DNA of 5,206 bases from Betaproteobacteria bacterium (GTDB lineage Bacteria > Pseudomonadota > Gammaproteobacteria > Burkholderiales > Gallionellaceae): NCBI GenBank assembly GCA_028871775.1, contig JAGWMH010000139.1, positions 1-5,206 of the forward strand, written 5' to 3'. How positions within the stretch are numbered: position 1 is the first letter of the stretch; the number at the start of each line of letters is the position of its first letter. Under the pieces are notes generated by a model. The model did no database searches. It was not told the DNA's origin and worked only from the letters and a program-made list of their open reading frames with translations. Made by a program: the position numbers and the translations under genes. Shown here piece after piece: positions 1 to 5,206 of the stretch.

Positions 1-786
1 TGGGAATGTGCCCGCCTTCACCTCGGCCACGTAGCGCGCCACGGCATCGGCGATGGAGGTGGCGCCCTGCATGTAGTTCTTCACGAAGCGCGCCCTGGTG
101 CCGGGATAGATATCCAGCATGTCGTACAGCACCAGCACCTGGCCGGAACAGCCCGCGCCCGCGCCGATGCCGATGGTGGGGATGGAAATGTTCCCGGTGA
201 TTTCTTCGGCAAGGCTGGCGGGCATCGCTTCCAGCACCAGCAAACCGGCGCCCGCCTGCTCGACCGCCAGCGCGTCCTGCAACAGGTGCTGCGCAGCCGC
301 TTCATTCTTGCCCTGCACGCGGTAGCCGCCCATCTGGTGCACCGACTGCGGCGTCAGGCCGATGTGGGCGCATACCGGGATGCCGCGCTGTGTGAGAAAG
401 GCAATGGTGCCGGCCATCACCGCCCCGCCTTCGAGCTTGACCATCTGCGCGCCAGCCGCAATCAGCCGCGCGGCATGTTCAAAAGTTTTTTCCGGGCTGG
501 CCTGAAAGGTGCCGAAGGGCATGTCGGCGAAAATGAACGCGCGTTTCGCCCCACGCGCCACGCAAGCCGTGTGGTAAACCATTTCGTCCAGGGTGACCGG
601 CAAGGTTGTGTCGTGGCCCTGCAACACCATGCCGAGCGAATCGCCCACCAGCAGGATATCCACGCCGCCGGCTTCGAGCATTTCCGCGAAACTGGCGTCG
701 TAGCAGGTCAGCACGGCGATTTTTTCGCCCTTGCCGCGCATCGCCTGCAAGTCGGTCAATGTCATTGCTTTCTGTTTAGGGGGCAT
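1..786 (-). CDS. panB: 3-methyl-2-oxobutanoate hydroxymethyltransferase (ketopantoate hydroxymethyltransferase), 3' end cut by window edge
   Basis: PanB transfers a hydroxymethyl group from 5,10-methylene-tetrahydrofolate to 2-oxoisovalerate to make ketopantoate, the first committed step of pantothenate and coenzyme A synthesis in the cytoplasm. The frame runs open for 262 codons from ATG 786 to base 1. The E. coli enzyme is about 264 residues, so only the stop and perhaps a few residues are missing. Visible TIM-barrel landmarks are VGDSLGM (47-53, metal-binding Asp49), FADMPFGTF (86-94, Asp88), MVKLEGG (115-121, Lys117 and Glu119), [19 protein letters not shown] (141-159) and LVLEAMP (183-189, likely catalytic Glu186), then IGIGAG. 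ATG 786 has a GGAG ten bases upstream; ATG 765, seven codons in, is an alternative start with a weaker upstream site. The start overlaps the end of folK by 11 bases, implying coupled translation in a pcnB-folK-panB operon. panC probably follows outside the window (inference). Identification is very secure. Confidence 0.97.
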   Translation of the reverse strand, partial: MPPKQKAMTLTDLQAMRGKGEKIAVLTCYDASFAEMLEAGGVDILLVGDSLGMVLQGHDTTLPVTLDEMVYHTACVARGAKRAFIFADMPFGTFQASPEKTFEHAARLIAAGAQMVKLEGGAVMAGTIAFLTQRGIPVCAHIGLTPQSVHQMGGYRVQGKNEAAAQHLLQDALAVEQAGAGLLVLEAMPASLAEEITGNISIPTIGIGAGAGCSGQVLVLYDMLDIYPGTRARFVKNYMQGATSIADAVARYVAEVKAGTFP

Positions 787-1276
787 GCGTTATATTCTCC
801 AGTTGCTGTTGCCGGCAGCCTTGCAACGCTTTTCCCGCCGGGCCGATGCCGGGGATCACGCAGCCCGGCGCGATCTCCAGCAAGGGACGCAGCACGAATG
901 CACGCTCGTGCATCTGCGGATGCGGGATGGTCAGGCCGTGCTCGTGACAACGCAGATCATCATACAGCAACACGTCCAGATCCAGTATACGCGGCGCATT
1001 GCGGAATTCGCGCGTGCGGCCGCATTCGCGCTCCAGTCCAAGCAGCGCATCCAGCAGGGCGCGCGGGCTTAATGCCGTTTCCAGTTGCGCCACCGCATTG
1101 ATGAAATCCGGCTGCTCCAGATAACCCACCGGTGCGCTGCGGTATAACGAGGAGCGTGCCAGCACCCGGGTGTGGGGCAGGCCATCCAGTGCCTGCAAGG
1201 CGCGCAGAACCTGGCTGCGAGGGTCGTCCAGGTTGCTGCCGAGGCCGACGAAGGCCGTATGTTTTTCACCAGCCAT
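776..1276 (-). CDS. folK: 2-amino-4-hydroxy-6-hydroxymethyldihydropteridine diphosphokinase (HPPK)
   Basis: FolK transfers pyrophosphate from ATP to 6-hydroxymethyl-7,8-dihydropterin, giving the substrate that dihydropteroate synthase joins to p-aminobenzoate in folate synthesis. The 166-residue length is normal for a single-domain HPPK. The family signature is clear: GLGSNLDDP (11-19), [11 protein letters not shown] (42-52), QPDFINAV (55-62), then [16 protein letters not shown] (92-107), where Asp99 and Asp101 are the expected magnesium ligands and Arg92 and Arg96 contact [19 protein letters not shown] (117-132) is the conserved closing motif. The NAP in place of the more usual WGP before the LDLD motif is a known variation. 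The ATG shares its A with the last base of the pcnB stop (TAATG). No good Shine-Dalgarno sequence precedes it, so translation probably depends on ribosomes finishing pcnB. The 3' end overlaps panB by 11 bases. Its product feeds the folate pool that supplies PanB's cofactor. Confidence 0.97.
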   Translation of the reverse strand: MAGEKHTAFVGLGSNLDDPRSQVLRALQALDGLPHTRVLARSSLYRSAPVGYLEQPDFINAVAQLETALSPRALLDALLGLERECGRTREFRNAPRILDLDVLLYDDLRCHEHGLTIPHPQMHERAFVLRPLLEIAPGCVIPGIGPAGKALQGCRQQQLENITHAP

Positions 1277-2655
1277 TACTCAATGGGCAGCGCTATCTGA
1301 ACTGCCTCATCCGGTTGATCCGCTGCCGCCGGTTTGCCTGCTGCGCCCGGTTTCTTGCGGCGGCGGCGCTTCTTTGGGCCTGCGGTGTCCGGTAACAGCA
1401 TTTCGGCGCGGCGTTCATCCGGCGCATCCTGGAACTCATCCCACCACAACCCAAGTTCGGCATCCGCCTCGCCGCTCTCGCAGCGCAGCAGCAGGAAATC
1501 GTAAGCAGCGCGGAAGCGCGGCAATGCCAGCAAGCGCAGAGGACGCTGCCCGCCCCGCTGTTCAAAGCGCGGCTGCGTCAGCCATATCTCTTTCATGATC
1601 GCGTCATGGCGGTGAGGAATGGCGAGTTGCGCACGCTGCCTGTCAAGCACCGCATCCATCGCTGTGTGCAATGCCGCCACCGGGCGCTCACCCGCATCCT
1701 GCTGCGCCTTCCAGTCTGACAGTACCTCATGCCACAGCAGCGCGGCGAACAAAAAGGCGGGCGATACCGATTTCTCCTCGCGGATGCGCTGGTCGGTATT
1801 CTGCAGCGCCAGCATGACGAATTTCTCGCCCATCGGCTGCTCCAGGATCACGTCCAGCATTGGCAGCAGGCCGTGGTGCAAATCCATCGCACGCAATTTC
1901 TTGATGCACTCCTCCGCATGGCCGGACAGCAGCAACTTGAGCATCTCATCCAGCAGGCGCGACTGCGGCACGTTGCCGAGCAGTTCCTTCATGCCGAAGA
2001 TGGGCGCGGCAGTGGCGGCATCCAGTTGCATGCCCAGCTTGGCCGACAGGCGCACCGCGCGCAGCATGCGCACCGGGTCTTCGCGGTAGCGCACCGCCGG
2101 CTCGCCGATCATGCGCAAGGTGTTGGCGCGGATGTCGGCATAGCCATCGTGGTAGTCGAAAATTTCCTGCGTGGCGGGGTCGTAGAACAGCGCATTGGCG
2201 GTGAAGTCGCGCCGCGCCGCATCCTGTTCCTGGTCGCCAAACTCGTTGTCGCGCAACAGGCGTCCATGCTCGTCGGTCTGTGCATCTTCCGCTTCGATCA
2301 TGCGGCGGAAAGTGGAGGTCTCCACCACCTCCTCGCCGAACATCACATGCACCAGGCGGAAACGCCGCCCGATGATGCGCGAACGGCGGAACACGCGGCG
2401 CACATCTTCCGGCGTGGCGTCGGTGGCAATATCGAAATCCTTGGGGTGGCGGCCAAGCAGCAAGTCGCGCACCGCACCACCCACCACAAAAGCCTTATAG
2501 CCCGCCGCCTGCAGGCCATCGGTCACCCTGCGCGCAGCCGGGCTGATGCCGTCACTGCCGACTCCGTGCACACCAAAAGGGATAATGCGACACTTGCCTT
2601 CCACCCGGACTTGGGCAGGCTTTCCGAACACTCGCTTGAACAGTTTTTTTATCAT
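1276..2655 (-). CDS. pcnB: polynucleotide adenylyltransferase (poly(A) polymerase I)
   Basis: PcnB adds poly(A) tails to RNA 3' ends and so promotes decay of mRNAs and small RNAs. The 459-residue protein opens with a basic segment, then IIPFGVHGVGSDGISPAA (24-41). The nucleotidyltransferase core is VVGGAVRDLLLGRHPKDFDIAT (57-78), with the GG pair at 59-60 and the catalytic DxD Asp73/Asp75. RRSRIIGRRFRLVHVMFG (90-107) and RRDFTANALFY (148-158, Asp150) follow, then the RNA-binding neck YREDPVRMLRAVRLSAKLG (190-208). The tail is strongly basic (KKRRRRKKPG, 428-437), as in proteobacterial poly(A) polymerases. The GVH...ISP block and basic tail favour poly(A) polymerase over the related CCA-adding enzyme; a CCA-adding role is the only serious alternative. 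The ATG is followed by an A7 run in codons 2-4 and lacks a clear Shine-Dalgarno sequence, suggesting weak translation, as known for E. coli pcnB. It heads the pcnB-folK-panB operon; its stop overlaps the folK start. Confidence 0.95.
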   Translation of the reverse strand: MIKKLFKRVFGKPAQVRVEGKCRIIPFGVHGVGSDGISPAARRVTDGLQAAGYKAFVVGGAVRDLLLGRHPKDFDIATDATPEDVRRVFRRSRIIGRRFRLVHVMFGEEVVETSTFRRMIEAEDAQTDEHGRLLRDNEFGDQEQDAARRDFTANALFYDPATQEIFDYHDGYADIRANTLRMIGEPAVRYREDPVRMLRAVRLSAKLGMQLDAATAAPIFGMKELLGNVPQSRLLDEMLKLLLSGHAEECIKKLRAMDLHHGLLPMLDVILEQPMGEKFVMLALQNTDQRIREEKSVSPAFLFAALLWHEVLSDWKAQQDAGERPVAALHTAMDAVLDRQRAQLAIPHRHDAIMKEIWLTQPRFEQRGGQRPLRLLALPRFRAAYDFLLLRCESGEADAELGLWWDEFQDAPDERRAEMLLPDTAGPKKRRRRKKPGAAGKPAAADQPDEAVQIALPIE

Positions 2656-2673
2656 CGGCTACTATGTAATTGA

Positions 2674-2696
2674 ATGCCGCGCAAAGCGCGCGGCAT
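2674..2696 (-). promoter_or_regulatory. perfect hairpin in the pcnB leader
   Basis: Bases 2674-2682 and 2688-2696 are exact reverse complements (ATGCCGCGC / GCGCGGCAT) around a 5-base loop, giving a 9-bp GC-rich stem that ends 18 bases before the pcnB ATG. Neither side has a T run, so it does not look like an intrinsic terminator. It could stabilise the transcript, limit ribosome access, or help end transcription of the gene upstream by another mechanism. The structure is seen directly; the role is inferred. Confidence 0.55.
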
Positions 2697-2709
2697 CGAA
2701 GAAGCGCGA

Positions 2710-2715
2710 ATTATA
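2710..2715 (-). promoter_or_regulatory. candidate -10 box for the pcnB-folK-panB operon
   Basis: The minus strand reads TATAAT here, a perfect sigma-70 -10 match, about 55 bases before the pcnB ATG. The upstream gene's TAA stop lies inside it. The next bases, TCGCGC, form a GC-rich discriminator of the kind found at stringently controlled promoters. I see no recognisable -35 hexamer at 16-18 bases spacing, so this may be a weak or activator-dependent promoter, or a chance match. Confidence 0.35.
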
Positions 2716-3418
2716 CACCCGGCGCAAAGCAGCGTTTTCCTGCCACGGCTGGCTCGCTTAGCCGGCAATCGGCGAAGACAAAACCATCACGTGCGACTGT
2801 CTCGCCAACTTCAATGTCGAGTGGATGGGTGAACATGGGCCCGGCAAACACGAAGGTGTGGAACTCCCCATGCTCTCCACACGGATCAACGCCAGGCGGC
2901 AGGCCATCCAGCATATCCAGTGACAGCTCGCGCCCGGCAAATTCGGCTGGCAGCACACGCGGATCGACACAGGTAAGGCAGGCGCGCAAACTGCCCTCGA
3001 GCATTTCCCCGGCCAGCTCACGCGTCGGCATCCCCCACAGCGGGAATATCGCTTCAACACCCGTGCCTTCCATATGCTCCTCGCGGTAACGCCGGACATC
3101 CTGCAAGAACAAATCGCCGAATGCCACACAGCGCACACCATCATTGCGCGCATGCGCAACAAAATCCGCCATCACGGCGGCATAGTGTTCATTGGAACAG
3201 GGGTAAGGAATTTCTATCAGGTGCAATGGCAAGCCGGCAACCTGCGCCTGCCGATGCAGCAACTCGATGCGTACCGCATGCATGGCAACACGCTGGAACG
3301 CACTGTTGACGGTGGTGAACAGCCCAGCCACCTCATATTCGGTTGATTGGCGCAATACATGCAGCGCCCATGCGCTGTCCTTGCCACTGCTCCAGCTAAG
3401 CCAGGTTTTTTTACGCAT
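2711..3418 (-). CDS. bacterial diphthine--ammonia ligase-like ATP-pyrophosphatase (COG2102 / Dph6 N-terminal family)
   Basis: This 235-residue cytoplasmic protein belongs to the adenine-nucleotide alpha-hydrolase fold. The PP-loop SSGKDS (10-15) binds ATP and in the family activates a substrate as an adenylate. Further family landmarks are FGDLFLQDVRRYREE (100-114), a cysteine pair in ACLTC (146-150), and DPCGEHGEFHTFV (178-190), which matches the conserved GExGEF/Y-TFV block of Dph6. In eukaryotes and archaea Dph6 amidates diphthine on elongation factor 2. Bacteria lack diphthamide, so the substrate here is unknown and the eukaryotic name should not be taken literally. I chose ATG 3418; an in-frame GTG at 3427 lies at the end of the upstream terminator and is less likely. 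Neither start has a convincing Shine-Dalgarno sequence. An A7 run falls in codons 2-5. The TAA stop lies within a TATAAT box before pcnB, 55 bases away. Family placement is secure; function is not. Confidence 0.9.
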   Translation of the reverse strand: MRKKTWLSWSSGKDSAWALHVLRQSTEYEVAGLFTTVNSAFQRVAMHAVRIELLHRQAQVAGLPLHLIEIPYPCSNEHYAAVMADFVAHARNDGVRCVAFGDLFLQDVRRYREEHMEGTGVEAIFPLWGMPTRELAGEMLEGSLRACLTCVDPRVLPAEFAGRELSLDMLDGLPPGVDPCGEHGEFHTFVFAGPMFTHPLDIEVGETVARDGFVFADCRLSEPAVAGKRCFAPGV

Positions 3419-3427
3419 GGCCGCCAC

Positions 3428-3456
3428 AAAAAACCACGGCGGGAAATCCCGCCGTG
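3428..3456 (-). terminator. intrinsic terminator of the PsiF-repeat gene
   Basis: On the minus strand CACGGCGGG (3456-3448) pairs perfectly with CCCGCCGTG (3443-3435) around the tetraloop ATTT, giving a 9-bp stem. One G and six Ts (3433-3428) follow. It begins 22 bases after the stop of the PsiF-repeat gene and has the classic Rho-independent layout. On the plus strand no T run follows the stem, so it works in one direction. Its T run ends nine bases before the ATG of the next gene. Confidence 0.88.
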
Positions 3457-3478
3457 CTCGTCGGCAAAAGGGTTTCCA

Positions 3479-3805
3479 TCAACCCTTCAGGCATGTGCTC
3501 ATGAATTTCTTGCGCTCGTCGCCTTTCATAGCTTTTTCCTTGGCTTCCTTGTTGCAGTTCTTCATCTTTTCCTGTTGCGCGGCTTTTTTGTCTGCCGGTG
3601 CCGCCTCAGCCTTATTTTCAGCTGGCGCTTCGGCCTTCTTGCTCAGGCATTCCTTCATGAACGCCTTGCGCTCATCGCCTTTCAAAGCCTTCTCCTTGGC
3701 GTCCTTGTTGCACATCTTCATTTTTTCCTGCTGCGCTCCGGCAAAAGCGGGAGCGGATGCAGCAAATAGCAAACCCAGACATGCGAGCACGATCAGTTTT
3801 TTCAT
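3479..3805 (-). CDS. secreted protein with two PsiF repeats
   Basis: This is a 108-residue exported protein of the PsiF repeat family (named after a phosphate-starvation-inducible E. coli gene; molecular function unknown). Residues 1-22 form a classic signal peptide: MKK, a hydrophobic core, then APAFA before a likely cut at 22/23, so the mature protein should be periplasmic. Two copies of the repeat follow at 25-56 and 77-108, each running QQEKMK-CNK-AKEKA-KGDERK-FM--CL. They are joined by a linker rich in Ala, Lys, Glu and Pro (57-76). Each repeat holds two cysteines 21 residues apart (Cys32/Cys53 and Cys84/Cys105), which could form disulfides. The mature protein is lysine-rich. A strong Shine-Dalgarno sequence (AAGGGGA) lies five bases before the ATG, and an intrinsic terminator follows, so it is probably a single-gene transcript. 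No complete Pho box is visible upstream, so phosphate control is not supported here. Confidence 0.92.
   Translation of the reverse strand: MKKLIVLACLGLLFAASAPAFAGAQQEKMKMCNKDAKEKALKGDERKAFMKECLSKKAEAPAENKAEAAPADKKAAQQEKMKNCNKEAKEKAMKGDERKKFMSTCLKG
3488..3736 (-). repeat. direct repeat encoding the two PsiF units
   Basis: Bases 3488-3580 and 3644-3736 are two 93-base copies in the same orientation, 156 bases (52 codons) apart. Over the 80-base core (3501-3580 against 3657-3736) I count about 12 differences by hand, roughly 85% identity. The copies stay in frame and several changes are synonymous. This fits an internal gene duplication kept under selection for protein sequence. Confidence 0.85.
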
Positions 3806-3810
3806 TGCAT

Positions 3811-3817
3811 TCCCCTT
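3811..3817 (-). promoter_or_regulatory. strong ribosome binding site for the PsiF-repeat gene
   Basis: The minus strand reads AAGGGGA five bases before ATG 3805. An overlapping ATG at 3810 sits too close to this site and is in another frame, so 3805 is the start. It is one of the two clear Shine-Dalgarno sequences in the window and suggests high expression. Confidence 0.75.
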
Positions 3818-3888
3818 TATAAATAGTTAAGTTCGGCAAATCGGTTCAGCTCAGGCAACGTTCCCGTCGCTGGACAGGAAACCCCGCC

Positions 3889-3894
3889 ATTATA
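3889..3894 (-). promoter_or_regulatory. possible -10 box for the PsiF-repeat gene
   Basis: The minus strand reads TATAAT here, about 84 bases before ATG 3805. A TTGCAA upstream (3914-3909) is a reasonable -35 match, but the spacer is only 14 bases, and no better hexamer sits at 16-18. The assignment is tentative. An alternative is a promoter nearer the gene in the AT-rich stretch around 3817-3832. Confidence 0.3.
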
Positions 3895-4034
3895 ATGCAG
3901 CAAGGGGATTGCAACATCTTCCATTAACCTTGTTCTTTATTTTCCGGTGCATCCTCGATAACAGTGCAAAATTTCTGACCTGCACAAGATCCATCTACTC
4001 TCGGCCGGCTCCACATCAGCCCCGCTTATAGCGC

Positions 4035-5189
4035 TTACCGGACCCGCAAGGGCAAGGTGGCAAAACCACTCGCGGGGTACACGGCTCTGGTCGGCGCCTT
4101 GCCCGGGGCGGGTTGAATCCGGGTGGTGCGTTCGAGCAGTTCTTCCAAGAATATTCGCATCTCCATACGGGCCAGTGGAGCGCCAGGGCAGACGTGGATG
4201 CCCGCGCCATAAAGCAGATTCGCCGTCGGGTCGCGGTCCAGCCGAAATGCCTCCGGATCCTCGAAGACGCGGCTGTCACGGTTGGCAGAGATCCAGATCA
4301 GCGAGATTCGGGCGCCGGCATCAATCTTTCGGCCGCCGATTTCCACCGGGCGGGCCGTGATGCGCCGGTTGGCCACCAGAGGTCCGTGAATCCGGAGAAT
4401 CTCGTCGATTGCGGCGGCCAACAAGGACGGTTGGGCGCGCAATTGCTTCTGCAATTCAAAGTACTGCGCAAGATAGTGGGCCAGGATGCCGACCGCTGCT
4501 GATATGGTGCCGACCTCCCCGACGGTCCAGTTCCGCAAAATACTGGCAATTTCCTTGTTGCTCAACGGCCGCCCCCAAACCTTTTCGTGCATCAGGGCGG
4601 CGGTGACATCGTGTTCAGGCTTTGCCCCGGTATGGGAACGGGTTTCAAGCATGCTGTCGATGAAGCTCTCGAACTCGCGCGCGATTTCCGACATGGCCTG
4701 CAGGTCTCGGGCGAGCGTGGCCTCGTAGTTTATTTTGGTCCAGCGGGTCAGTGGTTCCAGCAACGTCGGCGGCCAGCCGAGAAAGGCGCATTGAACGCGC
4801 ACCGCGAAGGGCAGGGCAAAATCGGCCATCAGCTCCACCTCGCTGTTTGCGAGCGCGTTCCGCACCAGGTCTGCGACGATTTCCCGGCAGGCGGGTTCGA
4901 AGGCGTCCATCCGCTCCGGAGCAAAATACGGCTCGATGATGCGTCGATATGCCGTGTGCTCGGGGGGATTCATCCCGTTGGGTATGGAGAGGTGCTGCGA
5001 CACCGCGTTGCTGAACGTTTCGTGATCGTGGAGCACGCGGGTAATGTCCTCATGCCGGAACAGCGACCAGCCCATGAATTCGCTGTAGGCGACCGGGCAC
5101 CGCTCGCGCATCTCATCGTAGGCCGCACGCTGATCGCGCAGGACAGCATCGGATCTCGGGTCCCAATCCGGTTTGAGTTTTTCGGTCAT
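4035..5189 (-). CDS. cytochrome P450 (soluble, class I type), substrate unknown
   Basis: P450s use heme, oxygen and electrons, usually from a ferredoxin and its reductase, to hydroxylate or otherwise oxidise small molecules. From ATG 5189 the protein has 384 residues, slightly short of the usual 400 or so, with no membrane anchor, as for bacterial cytoplasmic P450s. The K-helix ExxR is EILR (263-266), the meander has FEDPEAFRLDR (309-319), and the heme loop is YGAGIHVCPG (327-336) with the axial Cys334; Tyr replaces the usual first Phe. The I-helix reads TVGEVGTIS (222-230): Thr228 matches the oxygen-activating Thr, but the acidic residue normally before it is Gly227, with Glu225 two residues earlier. 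An AAGGA lies six bases before ATG 5189 but touches the in-frame ATG 5195 with no spacing, so 5189 is preferred. The C-terminus (GFATLPLRVR) looks natural. No ferredoxin or reductase gene is in view. P450 identity is certain; family and substrate are not assigned. Confidence 0.95.
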   Translation of the reverse strand: MTEKLKPDWDPRSDAVLRDQRAAYDEMRERCPVAYSEFMGWSLFRHEDITRVLHDHETFSNAVSQHLSIPNGMNPPEHTAYRRIIEPYFAPERMDAFEPACREIVADLVRNALANSEVELMADFALPFAVRVQCAFLGWPPTLLEPLTRWTKINYEATLARDLQAMSEIAREFESFIDSMLETRSHTGAKPEHDVTAALMHEKVWGRPLSNKEIASILRNWTVGEVGTISAAVGILAHYLAQYFELQKQLRAQPSLLAAAIDEILRIHGPLVANRRITARPVEIGGRKIDAGARISLIWISANRDSRVFEDPEAFRLDRDPTANLLYGAGIHVCPGAPLARMEMRIFLEELLERTTRIQPAPGKAPTRAVYPASGFATLPLRVR

Positions 5190-5195
5190 GGTCAT

Positions 5196-5200
5196 TCCTT
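5196..5200 (-). promoter_or_regulatory. Shine-Dalgarno sequence that decides the P450 start
   Basis: The minus strand reads AAGGA immediately before ATG 5195 and six bases before ATG 5189. Only the second spacing suits initiation, so the protein probably begins MTEKLK rather than MTMTEK. Confidence 0.6.
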
Positions 5201-5206
5201 ATCGTC

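Larger units (their letters stand above)
3806..4034. other. 229-base non-coding gap between the P450 and PsiF-repeat genes
   Basis: I see no gene of credible length on either strand here. The P450 stop lies just to the right, and no hairpin with a T run follows it, so no terminator for the P450 is visible. The gap holds the AAGGGGA ribosome site, AT-rich sequence just before the PsiF-repeat gene, and an 8-base ATTATAAT (3889-3896) that reads as TATAAT on both strands. GTGCA (3964-3968) and TGCAC (3981-3985) form a short inverted repeat of doubtful meaning. The region is likely to hold the PsiF-repeat gene promoter. Confidence 0.6.

Noticed and set aside
286..1101. Open frame of 271 codons on the plus strand
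   Set aside because: It lies wholly antisense to panB and folK, both unmistakable. It has a biased His/Arg/Ala-rich composition and no recognisable domain, typical of a mirror frame in GC-rich coding DNA.
1729..2673. Open frame of 314 codons on the plus strand
   Set aside because: It is antisense to pcnB and extends just past its start. It is rich in His, Gln and Arg with no recognisable motif, so it is explained by codon bias of pcnB.
2674..2696. The pcnB-leader hairpin as an intrinsic terminator of the upstream gene
   Set aside because: No T run follows the stem on either strand.
3479..3830. Plus-strand frame with hydrophobic, Phe- and Ser-rich repeats resembling membrane segments
   Set aside because: This is the antisense reading of the lysine-rich PsiF repeats (AAG/AAA become CTT/TTT), which creates false hydrophobic stretches.
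3872..3876. CTGTC on the minus strand as a possible Pho box half-site upstream of the PsiF-repeat gene
   Set aside because: No second CTGTCA-like half-site lies 11 bases away, so phosphate-regulon control is not supported.
4113..4502. Open frame of 129 codons on the plus strand within the P450 gene
   Set aside because: It is antisense to the conserved K-helix and heme-loop coding region, with no domain and no ribosome site.
1..5206. CRISPR array, tRNA, rRNA, insertion sequence or attachment site
   Set aside because: I saw no regularly spaced repeats, no tRNA-like cloverleaf, no transposase or integrase coding sequence and no terminal inverted repeats.

Overview
This looks like a stretch of bacterial chromosome, most likely from a betaproteobacterium. 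The pcnB-folK-panB order, the style of the PcnB and FolK proteins, and the PsiF-repeat exported protein all fit that group. A Nitrosomonadales or Gallionellaceae-like host is possible, but this is inference from protein style and gene order. All six recognisable genes lie on the minus strand, so they are transcribed from the right end of the window toward the left. The plus strand carries long open frames, but they read as mirror images of the GC-rich minus-strand genes.

In transcription order from the right: (1) 5189-4035, a soluble class-I-type cytochrome P450 with unknown substrate. (2) 4034-3806, a 229-base non-coding gap ending in the strong ribosome binding site of the next gene. (3) 3805-3479, a small secreted protein with two PsiF repeats, followed by a convincing intrinsic terminator at 3456-3428. 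(4) 3418-2711, an ATP-pyrophosphatase related to diphthine--ammonia ligase (COG2102 type), whose start codon lies only nine bases past the terminator. (5) 2715-2656, a short leader with a TATAAT box that contains the previous gene's stop codon and a perfect 9-bp hairpin. (6) 2655-1, a tightly packed operon of pcnB (poly(A) polymerase), folK (folate pathway pyrophosphokinase) and panB (first committed step of pantothenate synthesis). panB runs off the left edge and lacks only its stop codon and perhaps a few residues.

pcnB, folK and panB overlap each other (TAATG between pcnB and folK, 11 bases between folK and panB), so they are probably co-transcribed and translationally coupled. panB and folK are linked in metabolism: PanB uses 5,10-methylene-tetrahydrofolate, and FolK helps make folate. 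The P450, the PsiF protein and the ATP-pyrophosphatase show no obvious functional link to this operon.

I see no convincing new multi-gene system. The points most worth a second look are: the terminator placed directly against the ATP-pyrophosphatase start; the P450's atypical I-helix, which lacks the acidic residue before the conserved Thr; an almost complete SEC-C zinc-motif peptide in the +1 frame across the P450 stop codon, possibly coincidental; and the structured, Shine-Dalgarno-poor leader of pcnB.
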